A stretch of 42,114 bases of DNA, from positions 1 through 42,114 of the forward strand of contig QHVE01000046.1 in assembly GCA_003223455.1 (NCBI GenBank). Reading direction: 5' to 3'. Positions within the stretch are counted from its first letter, which is position 1. Each line of letters begins with the position of its first letter. A program made the position numbers and the translations under genes. This DNA comes from Gemmatimonadota bacterium. GTDB taxonomy: Bacteria > Gemmatimonadota > Gemmatimonadetes > Gemmatimonadales > Gemmatimonadaceae. The notes below the pieces were generated by a model. It had not been told where the DNA came from. It ran no database searches and saw only the letters and a list, made by a program, of their open reading frames with translations. Positions 33,356 through 41,664 of this stretch are shown here, piece after piece.

Positions 33356-34460
33356 TGCGGCGTCGATCACGAAGCAGAACGATCAGCACCAGACATTCTG
33401 GTTCTACACGGACAACGAGCCGCCGCGGCGACTCGATCCCTGGGTGATGTGCTGCACGCCGGAGGACGGCGAGCAGCACTACTTCGGCGAGACGCCGATC
33501 CACATCGCGTTCAACACGCCGGATGTGGGACGCATCTACGACGCGTACGGCAAGCGGCTCCAGGTGCGTCTCCGCGCCGCGTCGTTCCGCCCGTTGCCCA
33601 GCACGGCCTCCGTGCCGCATCCGTTCCCGCTCACGCCGTCGACGCTCACGCCGATCAAGGCGAGCATCCTCTCACCGTGGGAGGCGGCGACGGTGGAACA
33701 GCTCACGGGAAGCTGCGTGCCGATCAGTGGCGATCGCGTGCGCCACGTCATCACCACGGTGCCGATCCCGCTCGAGCCGTTCACGGACTACGTGCTGGAC
33801 ATCGAGATGGTGGACAAGACGGCGCCCGATACGGCATCGGGCCCGGTCGTGTGGCGCAACGGCTTCACGACGGGGCGGTTCCCGACGATCGGCGAGTTCG
33901 CGAAGTCGTTCCAGCTCAATCGCGTGCTGCACCGCTTCTCGAGACCCGGTGCGCTCCAGGCCATCGGCACGCAGCCGTGGGCGACCGACGCGCAGGGCAA
34001 CCAGCTCGACGCCGCGATGATCGCCGCGGGGCTCGAGCCGATGGGTGTGCCGACGGCGGCGCGCGTGATCGTGTTCTGGGAAGCCGGCACACCGGCGCCG
34101 CAGCCCGCCGCGGTGCTCGTGGATTCCTCGGCACCGATGTGGCGCAGGCGTACGATCCCGGTCGAGGTCACCGCGCCCACGCCTCCGTTCATGAAGCAGT
34201 ACGAGATGCAATCGATCGCGTGGCTCGAGATGGGCGAGGAGACGGGCGGGGACGCGATCGTCGACAAGGTCGTTCGGGCGCCGGGCGGGCAACGAGCGCT
34301 CATCACCCTGAAGCCGAACGCGCGCGGGAAGACGCTGCGGCTGGCGCTCACGAAGGTGGCGATGACGCAGACGTTCCTCGATGGACCGACCGCGGTGAAC
34401 GAGAACTTCACAATCGTCGATACCAAGCTCACTCGCGCGCCGTGGGAGGAGGTCGACTGA
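33129..34460 (+). CDS. Giant protein A, C-terminal part (separate frame)
   Basis: This frame encodes 443 residues of normal composition (MYRPFYVAAVEVLTSAEALRFDYDRKEQ to LTRAPWEEVD). It overlaps the tail of the preceding frame by 227 bases, but the codons here end almost always in G or C, as in real genes of this genome. There is no ribosome-binding site before the ATG at 33129, so an independent gene is unlikely. The sequence is beta-rich, with modules such as LLKPNTAYAVRVEYDAQRG and QTFWFYTDNEPPRRLDPWVMCCTPEDGEQHYFGETPIHIAFN, Ig/fibronectin-like in style. It is best read as the C-terminal 440 residues of giant protein A. Its stop codon overlaps the start of giant gene B by one base (TGATG). 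Confidence 0.72.
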   Translation: MYRPFYVAAVEVLTSAEALRFDYDRKEQSSKQSVLEAALSDSSSGQALLKPNTAYAVRVEYDAQRGTRKAGQTTPDAASITKQNDQHQTFWFYTDNEPPRRLDPWVMCCTPEDGEQHYFGETPIHIAFNTPDVGRIYDAYGKRLQVRLRAASFRPLPSTASVPHPFPLTPSTLTPIKASILSPWEAATVEQLTGSCVPISGDRVRHVITTVPIPLEPFTDYVLDIEMVDKTAPDTASGPVVWRNGFTTGRFPTIGEFAKSFQLNRVLHRFSRPGALQAIGTQPWATDAQGNQLDAAMIAAGLEPMGVPTAARVIVFWEAGTPAPQPAAVLVDSSAPMWRRRTIPVEVTAPTPPFMKQYEMQSIAWLEMGEETGGDAIVDKVVRAPGGQRALITLKPNARGKTLRLALTKVAMTQTFLDGPTAVNENFTIVDTKLTRAPWEEVD

Positions 34461-37400
34461 TGGCATTCGTGTTCGACGCCACCCGGTTTCAGGCAGAGGG
34501 CGCCGCTCTGCAGTGGCAGGTGATCGCCAAGCGGCTCGGCATTCCCGGCCTGGCCAATCGTGTCCTCGCGCCGGTGCTGCAGCTGCGATGGACGTTGCAT
34601 CCGGAGCTCGGGTTTCCCACCGAGCCGTTCATCGTTTGGCGGCGTCATCGCAGCCGAAACCAGCTCAAGCCGGTCCAGGCGGAGATCAACTCGTCGCTCC
34701 TGTTCGGTGCCGGCTCGATCGTCGATCTCCGCGGCACCTTCACGTACGTCTCGCTCGCCGTGTCGGGCAGCGGTGGCGTGGCGTACGGATTCGTCGGCTC
34801 GCCATGGGCGAGCACCATCGTCGCGACCGCGACGATCGCTGCGGGCACGACGCAGGTGATCATCGCCGCGCCGGCGATCGACGGCCTCGTCGTCTCGAGC
34901 GGGATCACGATCAACGCCGTCTCCGGGGTGCGCGCCGACGCGCAGGCCGCCGATTCGGGATGGGAGCAGTTCGAGATCGTCGGGATCCCGGTGAAGAAGG
35001 CCGAATGGACGGGTCAGGGCATCGGCCGGCACGGCGTCGATCAGGGGATGGTCTCGGCGCTCACCACTGCCGAGGCTGCGGCGGGTCAACGTCTCGAGCG
35101 CGGCGCACCGCCGCTGGGGTGGGGGTCGCTCATCGCGCCCGGGCTTCCGGCGCCGCCGTGGAGCGCGCCGCCGACACCGGCGCTCATCGCCGAGCTTCAA
35201 CAATCGGTGCTCGGCGACTTCCGCGGCGTGGCGGCGCTCGCTCCGTCCGCGCAGGCGGCCACGAAGGTGAAGAAGCTCATCCCGCCACCGGAGAACTCGT
35301 CCGGCGATCGGATGTCGGGTGCGGACAACGAAGCCGAGGTGTCGCCACTCAGCATGCTGTACCTGGCGGCGGGCACCGATTGCTTCAACGCCCTCGGACT
35401 CGGCTTCGGCACGGCGTATCTGATCAAGGTGCGCGACCCGAACGAGCCCAACGTGCTCGACTTCGACTACATGATCACGGCGCGGTACGAGCGCGGCCCG
35501 ACCGGCGCCGGCGCGCCCGTGGAATACGCCGCGCTCGTGCCGTCGCCGCAGCAGGCGATCGCCACGCCCGCACCGTCGTCGATGGCGCAGGAGATGGTCG
35601 GCGTGCTGCGGCCGCGCAGCCGCGACGACAGCTGGCTCGCGTCGGTGCGGATCTCGTGGGATCGCCCTGTGCCGATCCCGTTGTTCCGTCCGAGATCGTT
35701 CGCCTTCGCGCGCGCGGGCGTGGCCCCCGCGTCCCCGGCCGCGCTCCTCCTCGGCAAGCGCGCCGGCGGCGCGCCGCTCCCCGTCGCGGTCAACTACTAC
35801 GTCCCGCCGGAGGATCCGGAGCCGAACCGCCTCAGCGCCGTCGATCGGGAGATCGCAATTCCGAACGACCCCGGCAACCGCACGCTCAAGTACGCCGTCG
35901 CGCAGCAGGACATCTACGGACAGTGGAGTCCGTGGGTCGCGATCGACTCCACCATCACCCAGCCGGCGCCCGACGACGTGCGCATCGTCTCGGCGGAGTT
36001 CAAGTACACGAGCGTTCCGGTGCCGCCACTCGGCAGGTGCGCCGCGAACCTGGTACTGGAGTTTCTCTGGGATTGGCGCATCCGCAGTCCACTGGTGATC
36101 AACTTCCGCGGACGCATCTACGCCGCCGCGTATCACGGCGCCCCACCGCCGGACAAGACACTGCCCGGCGGCCTGCAAACCAGCCTCACGGGGCCGATCA
36201 CGACCACGCTCACGCTGCGGTTCGACATCACGACCGCGGCGGGCGCGCCGACCTCGTCGTGGCCGGGGTACAATCCCAACGCGCACTGCATCGCCCTCAA
36301 CCCCGAGGGCGATCAGCAGGTGGCGTTCGGCAACGCGCAGGGCACGGGAGCGCGGCGATATCGCGTCACGATCCCGGGGTTCGAGCTCGACTTCGCGTCG
36401 GCCGGTCACATCGGGCTCGCACTGTGGGCGCAGGGGCAGGAGGCCATCGCGCCGATGCGCGTCGGTAACTGGAGCGCGGAGCCCAGCGTGATCGCGGCAT
36501 CGGATCCGCGGCCGCCGCTCATCGTGCCCGACATCGTCTCGCTTTCCAGCCTGCCGGATGCGTCGGGTGAATCGCACGCGGTGCTCAGCTGGACCGGCTC
36601 GCCGGGCGCAGACGGCTACTTCATCTACGAGTCCACCGAGACCAAGCTGCTCACCGCAGTGGGCGATCCCGAGCCCGCGCCCTCGAAGACGTTGAGCGAG
36701 CGGCTCACTCGGCTGAAGCAGATCTTCGACGCGCAGCCCGCGCTTCGGCGCTCCGACTTCACGCGGCGAAACAGCAAGTTGATCAAGGCCACCTCCGCCG
36801 ACGTGACGCTCCCGCGCGGCTCGACGGCGATTCATCTCTACGTCGTGCTCGGCGTGAGCGCGGGGCAGGTGGAAGCGGCGTGGCCGACGTCATCCAGCGC
36901 GCTCTACGCGTTCGCCGTGCCGCGCGTGCCGAAGCCCGGTGCGCCGACGGTGGAGGTCGCGCGCGCGCTCGTCCCCGGCGCGACGCCGCCCGCGTTCCGC
37001 TCGCAGCTCAAGATCGCCACACGCGTCGGTCCGCGCGTACGTCGGATCGACCTCCATCGCGTGCGCGTCGACGATGCGGCGAAGGAGCTCGACACGATGG
37101 GGCCGCCCGTGCTCACGCTCGATGCGTCCACCCCCGGATGGAACGTCGCGTCGACGTCGGACGCGCTGGGCACGCACATCGTGACGGCCGACGGCTTCGA
37201 CACGCCGGCGGGATCGTGGAAGCGGGTCTGGTACCGCGCGGCGGCGTGGTCGGACGCCGATCTGCTGCGCGGTACGCTGCCGGCGCGCTCGCCCGCGAGC
37301 TCTACCGCGTGGGTCGTCATCCCTCCGACGACGCTTCCGGACCTCTCGGCGATCACGATGGACTGGCCGGGCACCGCACCAGCCGACGTGCTGCTCAAGT

Positions 37401-38089
37401 GGACGAGCAGCGAGCCGGTGGCGAAGACGGCGCTCGGGCCGCACACGATCTCGATCCGCGCGCGGCGGGCGGGCGCACCGCCGGATGAAGCACCGCTCCT
37501 CGCGTTCGAGGGACCGATCGCCGACCTGCCGCTCGTGCAGCCCGCGACCGACTCCGGTGCGTGGCGCGAGGACGGCACCAAGCCGGCGCAATACCGCGCG
37601 ATCATCCGTCGTGCCGCGCTCGCCGACGCCGTCGACGTCAGCGTGCGCATCACCGACCCGATCGGCCGCACCTCCGAATCGCTCGCACGGATCGAGTCGG
37701 GGCACATCCTGCCAGACCCGGAGCTCAACTCGATCTCGCTGCAAAAGGTGCTGGCGCCGCCCGGCTCGCAGTTGAACTGGTCGAGCACCACGCCGATCAC
37801 GCCCGGCGCATACACGCTGCGCGTCACGGTGAGTCGGCCACCGATCCAGTTCGGCGGCATCCGGCTGCCTCGGCCAGCCGTGTCGCTGCAGCTCTCGCTC
37901 TCCGACGTCCCGCTCGACGAGCCGGGTCCCGTGCCGCCGGGCACCGATCCGCTCCGCGTGCGTCGCATGCCGGGCCCAGGCCCGAACTTCAGCTACTACG
38001 CATTCGTCCGCGTCGCGTACACGCAGATCGCCGTGCGGCTCACGTCGCCCGACGGCCGCGTCGCCGAGCACGTTCAGCTTCCGGAGTGA
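34460..38089 (+). CDS. Giant protein B: multi-domain fibronectin/Ig-like protein, function unknown
   Basis: The 1,209-residue product has no signal peptide (MAFVFDATRFQAEGAALQWQV). A GGAGGAGG at 34445-34452 lies 7 bases before the ATG, which overlaps the stop of gene A, so the two are translationally coupled. Residues about 25-300 are beta-rich and Gly/Ala-rich. From about residue 460 on, repeated fibronectin/Ig-like modules are visible, e.g. LKYAVAQQDIYGQWSPWVAI, HAVLSWTGSPGADGYFIYES, VWYRAAAWSDADLLRGTLPARS and DVLLKWTSSEPVAKTALGPHTISIRAR. No catalytic motif is seen. Such modules usually serve as spacers or adhesion units in extracellular or phage-tail-like structures. I do not recognise the full-length family. 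It probably works together with proteins A and C. Confidence 0.85.
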   Translation: MAFVFDATRFQAEGAALQWQVIAKRLGIPGLANRVLAPVLQLRWTLHPELGFPTEPFIVWRRHRSRNQLKPVQAEINSSLLFGAGSIVDLRGTFTYVSLAVSGSGGVAYGFVGSPWASTIVATATIAAGTTQVIIAAPAIDGLVVSSGITINAVSGVRADAQAADSGWEQFEIVGIPVKKAEWTGQGIGRHGVDQGMVSALTTAEAAAGQRLERGAPPLGWGSLIAPGLPAPPWSAPPTPALIAELQQSVLGDFRGVAALAPSAQAATKVKKLIPPPENSSGDRMSGADNEAEVSPLSMLYLAAGTDCFNALGLGFGTAYLIKVRDPNEPNVLDFDYMITARYERGPTGAGAPVEYAALVPSPQQAIATPAPSSMAQEMVGVLRPRSRDDSWLASVRISWDRPVPIPLFRPRSFAFARAGVAPASPAALLLGKRAGGAPLPVAVNYYVPPEDPEPNRLSAVDREIAIPNDPGNRTLKYAVAQQDIYGQWSPWVAIDSTITQPAPDDVRIVSAEFKYTSVPVPPLGRCAANLVLEFLWDWRIRSPLVINFRGRIYAAAYHGAPPPDKTLPGGLQTSLTGPITTTLTLRFDITTAAGAPTSSWPGYNPNAHCIALNPEGDQQVAFGNAQGTGARRYRVTIPGFELDFASAGHIGLALWAQGQEAIAPMRVGNWSAEPSVIAASDPRPPLIVPDIVSLSSLPDASGESHAVLSWTGSPGADGYFIYESTETKLLTAVGDPEPAPSKTLSERLTRLKQIFDAQPALRRSDFTRRNSKLIKATSADVTLPRGSTAIHLYVVLGVSAGQVEAAWPTSSSALYAFAVPRVPKPGAPTVEVARALVPGATPPAFRSQLKIATRVGPRVRRIDLHRVRVDDAAKELDTMGPPVLTLDASTPGWNVASTSDALGTHIVTADGFDTPAGSWKRVWYRAAAWSDADLLRGTLPARSPASSTAWVVIPPTTLPDLSAITMDWPGTAPADVLLKWTSSEPVAKTALGPHTISIRARRAGAPPDEAPLLAFEGPIADLPLVQPATDSGAWREDGTKPAQYRAIIRRAALADAVDVSVRITDPIGRTSESLARIESGHILPDPELNSISLQKVLAPPGSQLNWSSTTPITPGAYTLRVTVSRPPIQFGGIRLPRPAVSLQLSLSDVPLDEPGPVPPGTDPLRVRRMPGPGPNFSYYAFVRVAYTQIAVRLTSPDGRVAEHVQLPE

Positions 38090-38095
38090 CCGAAC

Positions 38096-41000
38096 ATGAC
38101 CATGCCCGTGCTCACGCCGAATGCGGTGCAGCAGAGCCTCCAGACCAACGGCCTCGCCGCGCTCGGCTTCACGTCGGTCGCGCTGGGAACGCGATGGGCC
38201 GACGTCACGCCCGCGAGCGGCGACTTCGATCCGGCAGCGCTCACCCTGAACATCGCCGGTGTGGTGCGCGCACCGTTCACCGGGATTCGCGAGAACCTGT
38301 TCCGCGACGCCGCCTCGACGCTCGCCAACCCAGTCGGCGCGACCGACACGTCGCTCGTGCTGGATACTGGCACCGGCGGCGATTTCCCGTCGCCGGTGAC
38401 GCCGGTGACGACTCCACCTTCACCGCCGGGGCGCGTCCGGCTCACGCTCTCCAACAGCTCGGGCAGCAAGGTGGAAGTCGTCGAGTGCACGGCGCGCAGC
38501 GGCGACACGCTCACCGTGATCCGCGGCGCGATGGGCAGCGCCAAGCAGGCGTTCGACGCCGGTGACCGCGTGACGCTAAGGCTTTCGCTCGCGCAACGTG
38601 TCCATGAGTTCTACGACGCGACTGGCAGCGCGCTGAACGTGAACGCCACCGTGCTGCGCCTTCATCCACAGGCCTACGTGCGGCTGCGCACGATCTGTGC
38701 GGCACGCTACGCGGCGCCGGGCCAGCCGGCGATCCTGCCGATTCCCGCCGCGATGATCGTGCGCGGTGCCGAAGGGTTCCGCGCCACGCGCTGGTATCGC
38801 GCCGACGACGAGCTCGATGACGTGAGCGGTGCCGTCTCGTTTCACGACGCGCGTGGATATTCGATCGACCCCGTGTACGTGGCCGGACTGTTCGCGGACC
38901 TGATCGGCGCCGGTGCGCTGCCTGGCCTCGTCCCCGCCGGCGTGACGGCGACCGCTGCCGGCGCCGGTGGCGTGCAGGCCATCGCTGGTTTGGGCGCGGC
39001 GGAGGTGCGCCTCCACCTCATCGATCCGCACGGCAATCCGCCGAACAGCGCCTCGTTCATCACCGACGACGGCAGCGGCGTGCAGACCAGCGTCGTCTTC
39101 ACCACGCTGCTCACGCTCCCCGCCGGCAACCGCCTCGTGGCGAACGACGCCAACGGACCTACGACACTGCGGTTCGGCTTCGCCACCAACAGCGTGCTCA
39201 CAGCCAATCCGCTCGCCGTCCCCGCGCTCGCCAACGGGACGATTCCTCGTCGGTACTATCGCGTGATGGTCGTGGACCAGCCCTACTATCTGATGGGGAA
39301 CCGATCGACGAGCGGCGCCAACCCCGACGACGGACGCATCCCGGCGGACCTGCTCCCCGTGGTGCGCGAGCAGGTGAACATCACGTACCTCGCCGACGGT
39401 CCGGACACGCTGGCCGAAGCGACGCGCATCCTCACTCGGCCGGCGCAGTCGATGATCGTTGCCGTCTCGCCCAACATCGACCAGACGCTGGTCACCCCCA
39501 ACACGCCGGGCGCCGCCGCGCACTGGCCGCAGTTCCCGGGGACCAACACGAACGCGCCGTTCCCCTCACCGCCGGTGACACCGTCCGCGGCGAACGTGAC
39601 CGCGGCGTGGACGGCGACGAACGACGTGGTCGTGACGATCGCCGGCGGCGCGGCGCCCGACGGAGCGACGGTGCGCATCTTTCCGCAGCAGTTCGTGGAG
39701 ATCGCCTCGATCAACGGCGCCGAACCGTCCTTCCTGCGCGGCGACGGCGGGTCGAACATCGTCACGGGCGCCAACCCGGTGAGCATCCTGCTGCGCAACC
39801 CGTTCAACCTCGGTGCAGCCCAGCCAAGACCGAACCCCGCCGTCCTCACGATGGACATCGTCGTGGCGCCTCGGCTCGGACGGCGACGCCTCACTGGCGC
39901 GGTGTCCGTGCCGGTGGGCACCGGACCGGCGACGACTCCGGCGGATCCGTTCTTCCAGCCCGCCGCCGGCAACGTGATGGGCGTGATGCCGATCTCGATG
40001 CAGGGAGTGAGCGAGTCGCCGCTGTTCGGCATCCCGCGCACGGTGAGCCCGCCGCCCACGCCACCGTCCAATCTGCGCGACCTCGTGCTGAGCCTCGCCG
40101 CCGAGCCGTCGCCGCGAAAGGCGCCCCGTCTGCCGACGATGGCGCGGCTCGAAACCATCGCCGCCACGGGGACCACGGCGGGCGCGCCGCCGGACGGCAC
40201 GCTGCTCTGGCAGGCCGTGCTCACCGGTGCGCGATGGGCGGGCGAGTCGCGGTCGGCGCTCCACGCGGACGGGAATCCCGGCAACCCGGCCGGCCCGGAC
40301 GTGCACGCTCCCGGCATCTCGGTATCCGGCGCGCTCGCCTACGATCTGGCCGTGCATGCGCTCAAGCGCGCGCAGCCGATCATCCCGCTGCCCGCGTCGA
40401 ACGCCGGTACGGTGCTGGGATGGGTAGCCACGTCGGGCGGCAACAACTTCAACGTGCCGTCGGACGCGGCGAACGTCGCGAACACGGGCGTCGGCGTGAT
40501 GCTCGAGACGGTCGCGGTGGGCTGCGAGACGCCGTGGCTCGAGAATCTCTCGCCGCCGCCGGCCGGCAACACGGTGAATTCGATGATCGCCAGCGCCGCG
40601 TCGGCGATCGGCGTTCCAGCCCCGGCGATCACCGTCACGGTCGCGAACGAGCCGCGCCTCCAGCGCGAGGTGCGCCGCGAGTTCTTCGCCGCAAAGCACG
40701 GGTTCCGCGATGCGCAGTGGGCCCTGCGGCGCGCGTTCTCGGAGGCGCGCGAGCTGGTGTACATCGAGTCGCCGCAGTTCGCCATGACGGCGCGTCCCGG
40801 TGCCGGCGGCCCCCAGAATTACGAGGTGGACCTCGTCGCGGTGCTGGCCGACCGTCTCGAGGCGCTTCCCGCGCTGCGCGTCGTGATCTGCACACCGCGC
40901 CTCGCGGACTTCGCCGACGACTACCGCACGTTCCATCGGCAGCACTACGCGGCGCGACTGGAGGCGTACAATGCGCTCCGCGCGAAAGCGCGCGATCGGG

Positions 41001-41476
41001 TACTGCTCTTTCATCCGGTAGGCTTTCCGGGACGAACGGCGTACATCCGCACGACGTCGGTGATCGTCGACGACGTGTGGTGCCTCGTCGGGGCGACGCA
41101 CTTACGCCGGCGAGGGATGACGTTCGACGGGAGCGTGGCGATCGCGAGCTACGACCGACAGATCACGGAGGGGTACTCCACCGGGGTGCGCAACTACCGG
41201 CGAGAGCTCATGGCGGCGAAGCTGCGCGTCCCGGCGCCGTCCGGAGGTCAGCCGTTGAGCGGCGAATGGGTGCGGCTCGGACGGCCGGCGTCGGCGTTCG
41301 ACGTCGTGCACGATCTGCTGGAGCAGGGGGGCTACGGGAGGATCCAGAGCATCTGGCCCGGACCCTCGGACACCAGTGTGCTGCCGGCGCAGCCCGACGT
41401 GGCCGATCCCGACGGGTCGAGCGGCGTCACCATGTTCAACACGCTGGCCGGGATGCTGAACGAGGCGGGGACCTGA
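38096..41476 (+). CDS. Giant protein C: stalk-like N-terminal module and degenerate phospholipase-D-like C-terminal domain
   Basis: The 1,126-residue product starts 6 bases after the stop of B, with GGAG at 38083-38086. It has no signal peptide. Residues about 80-165 (ATDTSLVLDTGTGGDFPSP ... VVECTARSGDTLTVIRGAMGSAKQAFDAGDRVTL) resemble a module common in phage tail and stalk proteins. The middle is beta-rich. Residues about 862-1045 resemble the second half of a phospholipase D fold: ALRRAFSEARELVYIESPQF, LRVVICTPR, then YIRTTSVIVDDVWCLVGATHLRRRGMTFDGS. The HxKxxxxD motif reads Arg985-x-Thr987-x4-Asp992, so His and Lys are lost and catalysis by the normal route is not expected. No intact first HKD motif is seen. 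The last gene of the operon; a 12-bp hairpin follows. Confidence 0.85.
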   Translation: MTMPVLTPNAVQQSLQTNGLAALGFTSVALGTRWADVTPASGDFDPAALTLNIAGVVRAPFTGIRENLFRDAASTLANPVGATDTSLVLDTGTGGDFPSPVTPVTTPPSPPGRVRLTLSNSSGSKVEVVECTARSGDTLTVIRGAMGSAKQAFDAGDRVTLRLSLAQRVHEFYDATGSALNVNATVLRLHPQAYVRLRTICAARYAAPGQPAILPIPAAMIVRGAEGFRATRWYRADDELDDVSGAVSFHDARGYSIDPVYVAGLFADLIGAGALPGLVPAGVTATAAGAGGVQAIAGLGAAEVRLHLIDPHGNPPNSASFITDDGSGVQTSVVFTTLLTLPAGNRLVANDANGPTTLRFGFATNSVLTANPLAVPALANGTIPRRYYRVMVVDQPYYLMGNRSTSGANPDDGRIPADLLPVVREQVNITYLADGPDTLAEATRILTRPAQSMIVAVSPNIDQTLVTPNTPGAAAHWPQFPGTNTNAPFPSPPVTPSAANVTAAWTATNDVVVTIAGGAAPDGATVRIFPQQFVEIASINGAEPSFLRGDGGSNIVTGANPVSILLRNPFNLGAAQPRPNPAVLTMDIVVAPRLGRRRLTGAVSVPVGTGPATTPADPFFQPAAGNVMGVMPISMQGVSESPLFGIPRTVSPPPTPPSNLRDLVLSLAAEPSPRKAPRLPTMARLETIAATGTTAGAPPDGTLLWQAVLTGARWAGESRSALHADGNPGNPAGPDVHAPGISVSGALAYDLAVHALKRAQPIIPLPASNAGTVLGWVATSGGNNFNVPSDAANVANTGVGVMLETVAVGCETPWLENLSPPPAGNTVNSMIASAASAIGVPAPAITVTVANEPRLQREVRREFFAAKHGFRDAQWALRRAFSEARELVYIESPQFAMTARPGAGGPQNYEVDLVAVLADRLEALPALRVVICTPRLADFADDYRTFHRQHYAARLEAYNALRAKARDRVLLFHPVGFPGRTAYIRTTSVIVDDVWCLVGATHLRRRGMTFDGSVAIASYDRQITEGYSTGVRNYRRELMAAKLRVPAPSGGQPLSGEWVRLGRPASAFDVVHDLLEQGGYGRIQSIWPGPSDTSVLPAQPDVADPDGSSGVTMFNTLAGMLNEAGT

Positions 41477-41481
41477 CTCCA

Positions 41482-41510
41482 TTCCGGGGCGCGGCCGTCG
41501 CGCCCCGGAA
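41482..41510 (+). terminator. 12-bp hairpin closing the giant-protein operon
   Basis: TTCCGGGGCGCG (41482-41493) pairs perfectly with CGCGCCCCGGAA (41499-41510) around the loop GCCGT. It begins 5 bases after the stop of gene C. There is no U-tract, but stem strength and position support termination. Confidence 0.65.
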
Positions 41511-41664
41511 GCCACCTCATCCATAGTGACGCAAGCGAGCTCGTGTCGTCCACCGAGGCAAACACGAGTGCGCCAGGTCCCGCGATCGTTGCCGTAGCCG
41601 AGGCCCGCGCCGGCCCGTCGGACCCTCTCGCTCGTGCCCGAGTCGTACCACCCCTCCCGGCACC

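Noticed and set aside
33788-36835. 1,015-codon minus-strand open frame opposite giant genes A and B
   Set aside because: Arg-rich, low-complexity product, crosses the A/B junction, and lies opposite well-supported genes.
39607-41526. 639-codon alternative plus-strand frame overlapping giant gene C
   Set aside because: Arg/Gly-rich out-of-frame read that runs past the terminator hairpin; the frame at 38096 has proper composition and start signals.
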